Under the pieces are notes generated by a model, which was not told the DNA's origin, did no database searches, and saw nothing but the letters and a program-made list of their open reading frames with translations. From NCBI GenBank assembly GCA_017616895.1, contig JAFZXE010000019.1:1-64000 (forward strand): 64,000 nucleotides of DNA, in the 5' to 3' direction. Source of the DNA: Bacteroidales bacterium. GTDB lineage: Bacteria > Bacteroidota > Bacteroidia > Bacteroidales > P3. Below, one piece after another: positions 8,230 through 16,276 of the stretch. Each line of letters starts with the position of its first letter. The first letter of the stretch is position 1. The position numbers and the translations under genes are program-made.

Positions 8230-8584
8230 CCGTATGCGTGTATAGCGTGTCTATCGAACGTCCGCTCTCCAACTTCACCTTCACCCAAGCCCCGCTCCCG
8301 TCCTCACACATCTCTTCCGACAACACGTGCAGCGAGCTGCCTCCCATCTCGTCAAACATCATCTTCATCCACGCCTCGAACAGCTCGTAGTCCTCCTGCT
8401 GCGTGTCCGTATATGTCAGCGCCTCCTTGTAGTTCTTTTCGAGTATCGCCCTGTTGAACGCCGTCACCACCGACGACGGACTGTTTCCTACCGAAGCTTT
8501 CTCGCCACCACTGCACGACGTGATGATAAAAGCACCTATCACTATGGCACACAATACTTTCGCCGTTTTACCCTTGACTTTCAT
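8183..8584 (-). CDS. DUF4878-like lipoprotein
   Basis: The 133-residue product has a signal peptide ending in the lipobox IITSC (lipid Cys at 24). The mature part, with PSSVVTAFNRAILEKNYKEA followed by beta-rich LHVLSEEMCEDG and VKLESG segments, resembles the DUF4878 or NTF2-like fold of small Bacteroidota lipoproteins. An upstream extension of the open frame was rejected because the promoter element at 8602-8609 lies within it. The gene converges on queG and overlaps its end by 47 nt, an arrangement that could couple their expression. Confidence 0.85.
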   Translation of the reverse strand: MKVKGKTAKVLCAIVIGAFIITSCSGGEKASVGNSPSSVVTAFNRAILEKNYKEALTYTDTQQEDYELFEAWMKMMFDEMGGSSLHVLSEEMCEDGSGAWVKVKLESGRSIDTLYTHTVKVEGEWKVRLVSDF

Positions 8585-8601
8585 AAATCCTGTTTTGCCT
8601 G

Positions 8602-8609
8602 CAAAAGTA
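8602..8609 (-). promoter_or_regulatory. promoter of the 8584 lipoprotein gene
   Basis: Minus-strand TACTTTTG, a match to TAnnTTTG, 18 nt upstream of the ATG. Confidence 0.65.
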
Positions 8610-8652
8610 CTACATTTTCCAAATACAACGTCCGTGTTTCTTAAAAATGAAG

Positions 8653-8660
8653 TATCTTTG
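8653..8660 (+). promoter_or_regulatory. promoter of the upxY-like gene
   Basis: TATCTTTG matches TAnnTTTG. It leaves a leader of more than 100 nt before the ATG at 8774, as expected if an UpxY-type protein acts on its own 5' leader. The last part of the leader is the word CACCCTTAACCCTTACTCC. Confidence 0.55.
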
Positions 8661-8773
8661 CACGGCAAAAACAATATTACATCTTTCAGCCGCAGGCGCT
8701 GCAAAGTTTATCGACACTCTAAAACACGTTGCGTTTAATATTTAATAATTCACCCTTAACCCTTACTCCTCCG

Positions 8774-9307
8774 ATGCTTTCCGATACTCCACAATGGGTC
8801 GCCGTCTATACACGCTCTCGCACTGAAAAACGTGTTGCCGAACTCCTGTCGCAACGTGGTATAGTGAACTACCTTCCCATCGTGTCGAGGCGCCACAAGT
8901 GGAGCGACCGCTACAAGATGGTCGATGAGCCGCTTTTTAAGTCGTATGTCTTTGCCAAAATAAAAAAGACAGAGGTCGATAAAGTGCGCAATGAGCAGGG
9001 GGTCGCAACCATAGTCTCCTTCGGCGGCAATATCGTGACCGTCCCTGACGATCAGGTTGAATCGATTCGGCGGCTGGTTGATGCGAAGCAGGAACTCTCG
9101 GTGCTGGAGTCTTCGGCGTTGCGCAAAGGGGCTCGGGTGCGTATCGAAGAGGGTCCGTTTGCCGGCACGGTGGGTGTGCTTGTGTCTGATTGCAAGGACG
9201 GCAACTTCGCCGTTCGTATCGATGCCATAGGGCTGTCGCTTGTGACCTCCATCGACAGGCTCCTTGTGAAACCACTGGGAATAAAAAAACAGAAACTAAA
9301 AACTTAA
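8774..9307 (+). CDS. UpxY-family transcription antiterminator (NusG-like)
   Basis: The 177-residue protein has a NusG N-terminal (NGN) domain at about 7-105 (WVAVYTRSRTEKRVAELL, then YLPIVSRRHKWSDR) and a KOW domain at about 118-165 (KGARVRIEEGPFAGTVGVL). In Bacteroides such proteins are encoded first in capsule operons and prevent premature termination within the long leader. The ATG at 8774 is preferred to a TTG 45 nt upstream because homologues begin shortly before WVAVYT. Only one sugar gene follows before a hairpin and a tRNA, so the polysaccharide operon it would normally serve is missing here. Confidence 0.9.
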   Translation: MLSDTPQWVAVYTRSRTEKRVAELLSQRGIVNYLPIVSRRHKWSDRYKMVDEPLFKSYVFAKIKKTEVDKVRNEQGVATIVSFGGNIVTVPDDQVESIRRLVDAKQELSVLESSALRKGARVRIEEGPFAGTVGVLVSDCKDGNFAVRIDAIGLSLVTSIDRLLVKPLGIKKQKLKT

Positions 9308-9310
9308 AAT

Positions 9311-10588
9311 ATGCCTGAAAACATTAAAATAGCGGTAATCGGCTTGGGTTATGTCGGCCTTCCTCTGGCCCGTCTTTTCTCTACAAAATATCCCACCATA
9401 GGGTTCGATATGAACAAGGGACGTGTTGAGTCCCTTATGTCTGGACACGATGCAACGCTCGAAGTGTCGGACGACCTACTTCAGGATGCCATCAAAAGCC
9501 ACGGCTTCCGCTGTACTACGGACATCGAGGCTATCCGCCAATGCAATTTCTACGTGGTGGCTGTGCCCACTCCGGTTGACGAGAACAACCGTCCCGACTT
9601 GAAACCTCTCTGGGGAGCAAGCGAGACCGTTGGCAAAGTTATCTCGAAAGGCGACGTGGTGGTCTATGAATCGACTGTCTATCCAGGCGTCACCGAGGAG
9701 GAGTGCCTACCTATGGTTGAGCGGGTGAGCGGCTTGAAGTTCAACTCTGACTTCTTCGCCGGCTACAGCCCCGAGCGCATCAACCCTGGCGACAAGACTC
9801 ACACCGTTGAGAAAATCAAAAAGGTCACATCGGGCAGCACGCCTGAGGTGGCCGACCTCGTCGATGCGGTTTACAACTCCGTCCTGGTCAACGGTACCCA
9901 CAAGGCTCCCTCAATCAAGGTCGCAGAGGCGTCGAAGATAATCGAGAACTCGCAGCGCGACGTCAATATCGCCTTTATGAACGAGCTGGCCAAGATATTC
10001 AACGCCATGGGAATAGACACTCACGACGTTATCGAGGCAGCCTCGTCGAAGTGGAATTTCATCAAGCTGAGTCCCGGCCTCGTCGGCGGCCACTGCATAA
10101 GCGTTGACCCTTACTACCTCATCCAGAAAGCGCAGGTGTATGGCGTTTTGCCGCGTGTTATGAGCAACGCACGGCGTCTGAACGACGGCATGGGTGCCTA
10201 CGTGGCCAACCAGACCATCAAGCTGATGAACAAGAAAGGGGTGATGGTGAAGGATGCTAAGATACTGATTCTGGGTGTGACATTCAAGGAAAACTGCCCA
10301 GACATTCGAAACACCAAGGTCGTGGATATCTACCACACCCTCCGCGAATACACTCCCAACATCACCATCTACGACCCATGGGCCAACGCTGAGCATGTAC
10401 GGCATGAATACGGTGTCGAAATCCAAAGTTCAAAAGCTGGGGTACAAAACAATTATGACGCCGTGATTCTCGCAGTCGCCCACAAGGAGTTCCTTGAAAT
10501 GGATGTTCGTTCGCTGGTGAAGGAAGGTGGCGTAACCTACGACGTGAAAGGCATTCTGCCAAGAAACATCATAGACGGCAGATTGTAG
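9311..10588 (+). CDS. UDP-N-acetyl-hexosamine 6-dehydrogenase (TviB/WbpA family)
   Basis: A nucleotide-sugar dehydrogenase that oxidises C6 of UDP-GlcNAc or a related sugar to the uronic acid with two NAD. The Rossmann motif GLGYVGLP is at 11-18, the central STVYPGVTEEE at 121-131, the conserved GYSPERINPGD at 151-161 and the catalytic cysteine C262 in GGHCISVDPYYL. The 425 residues match TviB of Vi antigen. It starts 3 nt after the UpxY-like gene, so the two are co-transcribed. The product would feed a surface polysaccharide, but no polymer-assembly gene adjoins it. The exact sugar substrate cannot be told from sequence. Confidence 0.93.
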   Translation: MPENIKIAVIGLGYVGLPLARLFSTKYPTIGFDMNKGRVESLMSGHDATLEVSDDLLQDAIKSHGFRCTTDIEAIRQCNFYVVAVPTPVDENNRPDLKPLWGASETVGKVISKGDVVVYESTVYPGVTEEECLPMVERVSGLKFNSDFFAGYSPERINPGDKTHTVEKIKKVTSGSTPEVADLVDAVYNSVLVNGTHKAPSIKVAEASKIIENSQRDVNIAFMNELAKIFNAMGIDTHDVIEAASSKWNFIKLSPGLVGGHCISVDPYYLIQKAQVYGVLPRVMSNARRLNDGMGAYVANQTIKLMNKKGVMVKDAKILILGVTFKENCPDIRNTKVVDIYHTLREYTPNITIYDPWANAEHVRHEYGVEIQSSKAGVQNNYDAVILAVAHKEFLEMDVRSLVKEGGVTYDVKGILPRNIIDGRL

Positions 10589-10645
10589 TTCCATACCTCA
10601 GAATTCGACTGAAAAAACACGAAAAACAATCCAAGAATTCGGGTT

Positions 10646-10692
10646 GAGTTTTTTCCAAAATTAAAAAAAAAGAACACTTTTGGAAAAAACTC
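10646..10692 (+). other. 15-bp perfect inverted repeat after the dehydrogenase gene
   Basis: GAGTTTTTTCCAAAA (10646-10660) and its exact complement (10678-10692) flank an A-rich 17-nt loop. No T-run follows, so it is not a classical terminator. It lies 57 nt after the dehydrogenase stop codon. Confidence 0.7.
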
Positions 10693-10741
10693 GGTTGTGT
10701 CAACACATGTTTTTATTCAGTGTTGCAACATTGCATAAAAA

Positions 10742-10775
10742 GAAAAAGCCCCGTATTTTGATACGGGGCTTTTTC
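10742..10775. terminator. bidirectional terminator of tRNA-Gln
   Basis: AGCCCCGTAT (10747-10756) and ATACGGGGCT (10761-10770) form a perfect 10-bp stem with a TTTG loop, flanked by A and T runs. On the minus strand it begins directly after the tRNA 3' end; on the plus strand it would stop transcripts from the dehydrogenase operon. Confidence 0.9.
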
Positions 10776-10778
10776 TTG

Positions 10779-10849
10779 TTGTCCAACCAGGACTCGAACC
10801 TAGACTGGCTGATCCAGAGTCAGATGTGCTACCATTACACCATTGGACA
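10779..10849 (-). tRNA. tRNA-Gln (anticodon CUG)
   Basis: The 71-nt gene folds as a cloverleaf. The acceptor stem TGTCCAA/TTGGACA is perfect, the D arm is GTGT...GCAC, the anticodon loop CTCTGGA gives anticodon CTG after the invariant T33, and the T arm has CTAGG-TTCGAGT-CCTGG. The top anticodon-stem pair is a T/C mismatch. No CCA is encoded. Promoter elements lie upstream and a strong terminator downstream. Confidence 0.93.
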
Positions 10850-10877
10850 GGCTTTCTCTTTCTCTCGAAAGCGGTTG

Positions 10878-10907
10878 CAAAAGTACTACATTTTTTTTAT
10901 TCAACAA
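10878..10907 (-). promoter_or_regulatory. promoter of tRNA-Gln
   Basis: Minus-strand TACTTTTG at 10885-10878, with TTG at 10904-10902 or 10907-10905 (19 or 22 nt upstream), matches the -33/-7 pattern. Confidence 0.7.
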
Positions 10908-10941
10908 ATTTTTTCTTGCGTTTTTTGTCCAACAGTCTGTC

Positions 10942-13323
10942 TCATAGTGTTTGACGCTTGCTGTTGACTTGGGATTCATGACCGCTGTAATTGTGATGAG
11001 GATGCATCAGGTAACGGTATGGAGTGTACATCCATTCGCCGTCGCAGATGAGGGCGTAGAACTGACCGGTTCGTGTGTGCCGATACTCGTTTTTCACCTT
11101 CGTCATCATGTATATCCGAGCGTAGGCTCTGGCTTTGGCTTCGTCCGACTCTATGATTGTGAATGCTTTGTGCTGTAAGCTATCCGCCAGTTTAGTGTGT
11201 TTCGCCTTAAAAGGAGCGGAGTTGACGGCCAGGCGTTCGAGGGGGTTGAGTGCATATTGATATTCTTCAAGTGACACGTATTCGGGGTCTGGTTCGTAGA
11301 AAGTGTGGCCGTAGGTGGTGAGATACCAGCATTGGTCGAAGCTGTTGCGCATACCGATGGAGTATTCCAACATTGCAAGACCTCGTTTGTCGCTTGTGCC
11401 GTGCTGCATTTGGTGTTGTAACTCTGCCATTTGCTTGGCAAAATGTAGTTTGTATTCAGCATTGTCGGCTATGTTCTTCTTGTCCTTGTAGCTGAACGGG
11501 TCGCTTACGAAGCCAATGTTCATCCGTCGCTGGTATGAGGGCGACACTTTTTTCAGGTGTTTCACCGCCGAGGCGTAGTTGCACTCCCTCAGATAGTGTG
11601 TCCCGATTATGTCCTCCCAATAGTCGGCGTCGGTATAGCCTCTAGCGTTGAGCCAACGGTCTTCGCTGTCGAGTGGGTGGACGATGCGTTGGCGGTATTG
11701 CAGTATGGTGTGGGCACTCATCCTGTCGGCCAGCAGAAACATCCAGTTGCTGTAGTCGTGTCCGTTATATCCGAGTGTGCCGCAATACCACTTTGAGGTG
11801 TCGGGGTCGGGTGTAAGCCAATACACCCAGGAGCTCTCAAAGCCAGGATGCTCATTCCAGTCGCCATTTACTCTGTATGATGCGGTTGTGTCGCTCTCTC
11901 GCATAAGTTTGATAACTTTGTTGTTGGTCAGTGTGAAAAGTCTGTTCTCGGCCATATTCGCCAGCTGGAGTGCCCTAACTTGCCTTCCGCTTGCCGCCAT
12001 CCGTTCGCAGAGTCCCACCGAGTCGGGCAGTAGTATTCGTCGCATGGCATCGTACATAAAGCAGCTGCGCAGCAGCTCATAACCGCCAGGACTTGATATG
12101 TGGCTCAGTTTGAAACGTTCCTTCTCGGGCAGCCGTTTCCACTCTTTCTGCAGTTCCTTGTCCATCCAGTGCAGTTCGGAGAGGGCATAACTTTCAAAGT
12201 CGTCGTCTATGCGTTCGGTTTGGCTGCGCAGGTAGAATCGCAGCACTCGTATGCTCTTTCTCAAGAAATCGTCGCAGGGGAGGGTGTCGATGCCGTCCAG
12301 CTGCCTCAGAGCTTCCTTAGGCCTATGCTGGTAGTCGAGAAGGCAGGCTGCAGTATAATTCCATATCGCTCGCCGGCTCAGTACTGTGGTTCGTGCGGCT
12401 CGCTGGGCGATATGCAGTACTGCGGTGTCCTCACAGTATCCCTCGATACTTATTTTGTTGGACAGGACGTATGGATTGTTTTCAAGCGAGAACAACACAC
12501 GTTGCAGTTCGACGGTCAGTATCGGGCTTTCGGGTGCTATTCTGAGGAGTGTGTTGAGCAATTCGGGCAGTTTGAGTTGCTTGAGCTGCATTACCGAACC
12601 GATGTCACCCCGTCGCAGGTAAATCTTGCATGCCTCATCTGTCCGTCCTAGTCGGCAGAGACTGCGGGCGGCATAGTCTTCAGCCTCTGACTGGAATATG
12701 CTTCCATTCATCTTGTCTTTCATCTTGTCCCATAGGGCCAAGGTGGCGTTGTCGTCGCCGATGGCCCACTTGCATTTCATCACAAGGAAGGCGTATCGGT
12801 CGGCATATTTTTTAGTTGGCTTGTAGCTGCATGTCCCAGAGTATATTTCCTGCAACAGCTGTTTCTCGTCGCTTATGTGGCTGTTGTAGTACCAGGGCGA
12901 GCGTTGGGCGTTGCGGATGTTGGAATATTTCTTCGACCAGCATATCAGCCTCACGGCGTCGGTGTCGCGGTTTTCCACCAGTTTACGGCAGAACGCGTTC
13001 CGCATCGCCATCTCGGTGTTCTTTCCGTTGCCATTTCGCATTTCGGACAGCAGTTTTTCCCAATCCATAAAGTTGTCCCACTCGGTGTATATGGCTCGCC
13101 TGATGGCCGCAGTGTCCTTGCAACCCGTCTGACGACTCCACAGCAGGATGTTCTTTTTGCTGAAGTCGGGGGTGATCTGCAGCGCAGGTCCTTCCGCACC
13201 GTATGGCAGCAGACGGTAGATGTCGTTCTCGGACGAGGAACAATACCAAGGTCCGCAGGCACAAGCCGTTGAACCTGCAAGAATCAGGATGCTAACGAGA
13301 ATAAATGGCTTCAATTTCATCAT
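10942..13323 (-). CDS. large secreted protein of unknown function
   Basis: The 793-residue product starts with a hydrophobic signal sequence ending near GSTACACG, followed by a cysteine-rich CGPWYCSSSENDIYRLLPYG motif. The Cys near residue 21 is not in a good lipobox, so signal peptidase I processing is as likely as lipidation. The body is rich in Trp, Tyr, Arg and Leu, and alternating helical segments such as LCRLGRTDEACKIYLRRGDI resemble degenerate TPR-like helix pairs. I recognise no enzyme motif. It overlaps the start of the upstream lipoprotein gene by 32 nt on the same strand, so the two are translationally coupled and probably act together at the cell envelope. Confidence 0.85.
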   Translation of the reverse strand: MMKLKPFILVSILILAGSTACACGPWYCSSSENDIYRLLPYGAEGPALQITPDFSKKNILLWSRQTGCKDTAAIRRAIYTEWDNFMDWEKLLSEMRNGNGKNTEMAMRNAFCRKLVENRDTDAVRLICWSKKYSNIRNAQRSPWYYNSHISDEKQLLQEIYSGTCSYKPTKKYADRYAFLVMKCKWAIGDDNATLALWDKMKDKMNGSIFQSEAEDYAARSLCRLGRTDEACKIYLRRGDIGSVMQLKQLKLPELLNTLLRIAPESPILTVELQRVLFSLENNPYVLSNKISIEGYCEDTAVLHIAQRAARTTVLSRRAIWNYTAACLLDYQHRPKEALRQLDGIDTLPCDDFLRKSIRVLRFYLRSQTERIDDDFESYALSELHWMDKELQKEWKRLPEKERFKLSHISSPGGYELLRSCFMYDAMRRILLPDSVGLCERMAASGRQVRALQLANMAENRLFTLTNNKVIKLMRESDTTASYRVNGDWNEHPGFESSWVYWLTPDPDTSKWYCGTLGYNGHDYSNWMFLLADRMSAHTILQYRQRIVHPLDSEDRWLNARGYTDADYWEDIIGTHYLRECNYASAVKHLKKVSPSYQRRMNIGFVSDPFSYKDKKNIADNAEYKLHFAKQMAELQHQMQHGTSDKRGLAMLEYSIGMRNSFDQCWYLTTYGHTFYEPDPEYVSLEEYQYALNPLERLAVNSAPFKAKHTKLADSLQHKAFTIIESDEAKARAYARIYMMTKVKNEYRHTRTGQFYALICDGEWMYTPYRYLMHPHHNYSGHESQVNSKRQTL

Positions 13324-14353
13324 GGCTGTATTTTGAAAGGTTTAACGAATCGAGGTGAAAGAGAATCGTTGTGTGCTCTTTGTCAAGTTTCGGCAGGGCT
13401 TTCTGCGTCTTGGCGATTTCGGCTGTCTCGCCCCATTCTTCTCGTAACATTCTGTCGTGGCTGTTCACAGTCGTTGTGTCAGATAATGAGTGCGAGTTTA
13501 TGAGTCGGCAGAAATTGCCGGTTGTGTCAAACTCCACTCCCCATCCATATACAGGATAAGCCACATCGCAGTTGGGAAGTTCATGCTGCGAGTATTGTGC
13601 TAAGTATGGTTTCACGTCATTGTAGTCGAGTATCGAGTTTTTTGTCTTGCTGTTCTGGAGTCTTCCTGTGTTGTAGCACATTAGCAGCGAGCGGTCGAAC
13701 GGAATGCCGTCACGTTCAGTATCATACATGTCTGAGACATATACTTCGTCTCTTTCGTCCTCTTTCTCCTTAGGTTGTTCCAACTGTCGCAGTTGGTGTA
13801 GCCGAACTGTCCCGCTCAACGTAATGCCGCGCTCGTGCAACAGTTTTCTCACATGGCGGCATAATGCGAAATAGACATCTTCCGTCTGACTTGTCCAGTC
13901 GCAGTCGAGTTGCACCTCCTTCACTTTTCCACCGTAATGCTCTTTTGTCATCTCCTCGATGCGTTTCACCAGCAGTTCGGCATAGTTCCTTCCAAAATCG
14001 TAACTTTCTGCCAGCGCCCGTATCGCATCAACGGTGATATACACCACAGGTATCACCTCCATATCGTGAGGCAGAGGTTGTTCGAACCTGGTGGTTGCCA
14101 CCGGCACCATCGCCCACTCGTCGTAGCCGTTTTCGGCTCCCGGAGCTACGTCGAAAAATTTTACATAGAGCCTATCTATCCGATGCTCTTCCATCCACCG
14201 CAGTTCCCACTCTGTCGGGTCGTAGGAGGTCTTCCAGTGGTAGATGCCTCGGTGGGCAGGTGCCACCACCTTAGTCTTCAGATTCTCCTTATGCCCACAA
14301 GAGCAGAGCGCAAGGATAACAATAACCAAAAATGTTGTCAGTTGTCGATACAT
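13292..14353 (-). CDS. lipoprotein with glycosidase-like TIM-barrel character
   Basis: The 353 residues begin with a signal peptide and lipobox LCSC (lipid Cys at 19). The mature part starts AHRGIYHWKTSYDPTEWE and contains RLYVKFFDV, EVQLDCDWT and VYPVYGWGVEF-like segments. These recall the beta-strand and acidic-loop pattern of TIM-barrel glycoside hydrolases, but no family can be assigned safely. It is the first gene of a two-gene unit with the 793-residue protein, overlapping it by 32 nt, and has its own promoter at 14396-14426. Confidence 0.82.
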   Translation of the reverse strand: MYRQLTTFLVIVILALCSCGHKENLKTKVVAPAHRGIYHWKTSYDPTEWELRWMEEHRIDRLYVKFFDVAPGAENGYDEWAMVPVATTRFEQPLPHDMEVIPVVYITVDAIRALAESYDFGRNYAELLVKRIEEMTKEHYGGKVKEVQLDCDWTSQTEDVYFALCRHVRKLLHERGITLSGTVRLHQLRQLEQPKEKEDERDEVYVSDMYDTERDGIPFDRSLLMCYNTGRLQNSKTKNSILDYNDVKPYLAQYSQHELPNCDVAYPVYGWGVEFDTTGNFCRLINSHSLSDTTTVNSHDRMLREEWGETAEIAKTQKALPKLDKEHTTILFHLDSLNLSKYSHDEIEAIYSR

Positions 14354-14395
14354 GATATTTAATTGTCTATTATATTTTCATATCCTTTCACGCTG

Positions 14396-14426
14396 CAAAA
14401 GTACAAACGATACCCCGTCCGCTCAA
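14396..14426 (-). promoter_or_regulatory. promoter of the 14353-10942 operon
   Basis: Minus-strand TACTTTTG at 14403-14396 matches the -7 consensus; TTG at 14426-14424 is a possible -33. Confidence 0.6.
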
Positions 14427-14494
14427 GCCTTTTGGCAGTCATTGTATGAAATACCCGGTTTATTGTATGAAATTAAGGAAAACCCCGACTTGGT

Positions 14495-14573
14495 TCACCG
14501 GCCACCGGTCGCTGGTCACCGGTCACTGATCTTTAAACCCTTTAAACCTTTCGAACCTTTTAAACCTTTTGAA
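14495..14573 (+). repeat. word-repeat spacer before blaI-like gene
   Basis: GGTCACCGGTCACTG words are followed by TTTAAACCCTTTAAACC and AACCTTTTAAACC words. The order, GTCAC words then TTTAAACC words then the gene, follows the pattern seen elsewhere in the window. Confidence 0.75.
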
Positions 14574-14619
14574 CAAAAAATTTTTTTCCCCCTCACACAA
14601 TATCTAACTTAATTGCTCG

Positions 14620-14635
14620 TTTCTTAACTAAGAAA
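14620..14635 (+). promoter_or_regulatory. candidate operator of the BlaI-like repressor
   Basis: TTTCTTAACTAAGAAA is a perfect dyad of 7-bp arms with a 2-nt centre, 14 nt before the ATG. BlaI/MecI repressors bind such dyads in their own promoters, so autoregulation is likely. The arm sequence differs from the classical TACA/TGTA site. Confidence 0.45.
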
Positions 14636-14649
14636 TTAATTACAAAACT

Positions 14650-15012
14650 ATGGATACCGCTAACCGAAAGGAACTGACCAAGGCCGAGGAGCAGGTGATG
14701 CAGGCCATCTGGAAGATAGAAAAAGGCTTCGCCAACGAGATTGTCGCGGCGGTCGATAGCGAGGTGGCTTACAACACAGTGCTCACCGTCGTGCGCATCC
14801 TCGAGCAGAAGGGCTTCGTCGCTCACGAGACCTTCAACCGCTCCAACCGCTACTACCCACTCGTCAGCCGCGAGGAATACATGCAGCAGATGCTTGGACG
14901 CGTGGCGCACAACTGGTTCGGCTCGGCTCGCGCCCTCGTGTCGTTCCTCGTTGACCGCAAGGCGGTGAGCCTCGAAGATTTGGAAACAATAACTAAAGAA
15001 CTCGAATCATGA
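14650..15012 (+). CDS. BlaI/MecI/CopY-family transcriptional repressor
   Basis: The 120 residues form a winged-helix DNA-binding domain (ELTKAEEQVMQAIWKIEKGF at about 7-26, then TVLTVVRILEQKGFVAHE) followed by a dimerisation helix region. Family members repress beta-lactamase or stress genes and are cleaved after activation of a BlaR1-type membrane protease. Exactly this partner follows with a 4-nt ATGA overlap. No beta-lactamase gene adjoins, so the target genes are unknown; the dyad at 14620-14635 suggests self-control. Confidence 0.94.
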   Translation: MDTANRKELTKAEEQVMQAIWKIEKGFANEIVAAVDSEVAYNTVLTVVRILEQKGFVAHETFNRSNRYYPLVSREEYMQQMLGRVAHNWFGSARALVSFLVDRKAVSLEDLETITKELES

Positions 15013-16184
15013 TACACTGGGCATTATTTTCGACTTTGGCATCGGGCGTCCTCTACGGCGTCTATCTGCTGCTTTTCCGCCACGACCGCCAGCTGCAGCT
15101 GCGGCGCTGGTTCCTGCTTACTGCTCTCGCCTTCAGCTTGGCCTATCCGCTGATACGTCTCCCGCAGGCGGTGTCGGCCACTACGGCCACCGCGACTGCC
15201 GTGCTGCCCGAGGTGGTGGTCGGCGGCGCTCAGGCTCAAACCGTCTCGGCGGCATCTTCGACCGACCTCTCCTGGCTGCCCTTGGCGCTCTATGTCGGCG
15301 GCGTCGCGGCTGCGTTGGCGATTCTCGCCGTCCAGCTTTTCTCCATCGTCCGGCATCTCCGCCGCGAGCGCATCACGCTCCTCGACGACACCACCGCGCC
15401 CTTCTCCTTCTTCGGACATATAACCATAGGCACACGCGGGATGACCGACGACGAGCTGCGCCTCGTCCTCGCCCACGAGCAGGAGCATGTGCGTCGCCGC
15501 CACACGATGGATGTGCTCACCATGCGCCTCATGTGCTGCGTCACGTGGTTCACCCCCTTCGCCTGGCTCATGCTGCGCGAGCTCTGCGCCGTACACGAAT
15601 ACCAAGCCGATGCCGCCGCCGTGCACGGCAACAACAAAGGCTATCTAAGCCTCCTCTACAGGCAGGCCGTCGGAACAGGATATGGCCATATCACAAATAA
15701 ATTCAACAGTATTAACCTTAAAAACCGTATTGTTATGATGAACAGACAGAAAACGCGCTTCGGCGCATGGAAACTTGCGGCTGTGCTGCCAGTGGCGGCC
15801 TTGCTGCTGATGTTCGGTTGCAAACCCGCTGCCGAGAAGGCTGCCGTTGCCGAACCCGAAACCACCGACCAGATCTTCGACCAAGTCGAGGTGAGCCCCG
15901 AGTTTGCCGGCGGCATGGAGGCTATGTATCAGTATCTCGCCGAGAACATCCAGTATCCCGAGCAGGCTAAGACCGACGGCGTGGAAGGCCGCGTGATGGT
16001 CGGCTTCGTGGTCGAGAAAGACGGCAGCATCACTGACGCCGAGGTGCTTCGCGGCATCGGCGGCGGCTGCGACGAGGAAGCTCTCCGAGTGGTCAACGCA
16101 ATGCCCTACTGGACGCCCGGCAAGCAGAACGGCGAAGCCGTCCGCACACAGTTCACCCTCCCCGTAGTCTTCAAGCTGCAGTAA
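15009..16184 (+). CDS. BlaR1-type M56 membrane metallopeptidase with TonB C-terminal domain
   Basis: The 391-residue protein has N-terminal transmembrane segments (about 5-23, 35-50, 92-113), then the zinc-protease motif HEQEH at 156-160 in a cytoplasmic domain, a downstream EYQAD that supplies the third zinc ligand, and another hydrophobic segment near 252-268. The C-terminus (about 300-391) is a TonB_C domain with VEGRVMVGFVVEKDGSI and MPYWTPGKQNG. This replaces the penicillin-sensor domain of BlaR1, so the signal is probably not a beta-lactam. It should cleave or release the BlaI-like repressor encoded just upstream. Confidence 0.92.
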   Translation: MIHWALFSTLASGVLYGVYLLLFRHDRQLQLRRWFLLTALAFSLAYPLIRLPQAVSATTATATAVLPEVVVGGAQAQTVSAASSTDLSWLPLALYVGGVAAALAILAVQLFSIVRHLRRERITLLDDTTAPFSFFGHITIGTRGMTDDELRLVLAHEQEHVRRRHTMDVLTMRLMCCVTWFTPFAWLMLRELCAVHEYQADAAAVHGNNKGYLSLLYRQAVGTGYGHITNKFNSINLKNRIVMMNRQKTRFGAWKLAAVLPVAALLLMFGCKPAAEKAAVAEPETTDQIFDQVEVSPEFAGGMEAMYQYLAENIQYPEQAKTDGVEGRVMVGFVVEKDGSITDAEVLRGIGGGCDEEALRVVNAMPYWTPGKQNGEAVRTQFTLPVVFKLQ

Positions 16185-16227
16185 CCAAGACAACGGCACC
16201 CAAGCGAAGCTGAACAAGTGAAACAAC

Positions 16228-16262
16228 AAAAAAGCCCTCCCCCAAAAGGAAGGGCTTTTCTT
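16228..16262. terminator. bidirectional terminator between convergent genes
   Basis: A-run, AGCCCT, an interrupted stem with loop CCCCCAAAAGGA, AGGGCT and a T-run, located between the M56 gene and the convergent sigma-factor gene. Confidence 0.75.
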
Positions 16263-16276
16263 GTGCGTGCCCGCAC
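16263..16276 (-). repeat. stop-codon-associated element, copy 2
   Basis: On the minus strand GTGCGGGCACGCAC starts at the base after the TAG of the sigma-factor gene. Here the core is inverted relative to the other copies (the hairpin loop reads GGCA, not TGCC). Confidence 0.7.

Noticed and set aside
10418..10448. spacer word inside the TviB-type gene (EIQSSKAGVQ)
   Set aside because: Resembles FEIQNSKFEI weakly, but one short match without repetition is not enough to claim an insertion.
10680..10967. 95-codon plus-strand frame across tRNA-Gln
   Set aside because: It runs through a terminator and the tRNA gene on the opposite strand; no homology features.
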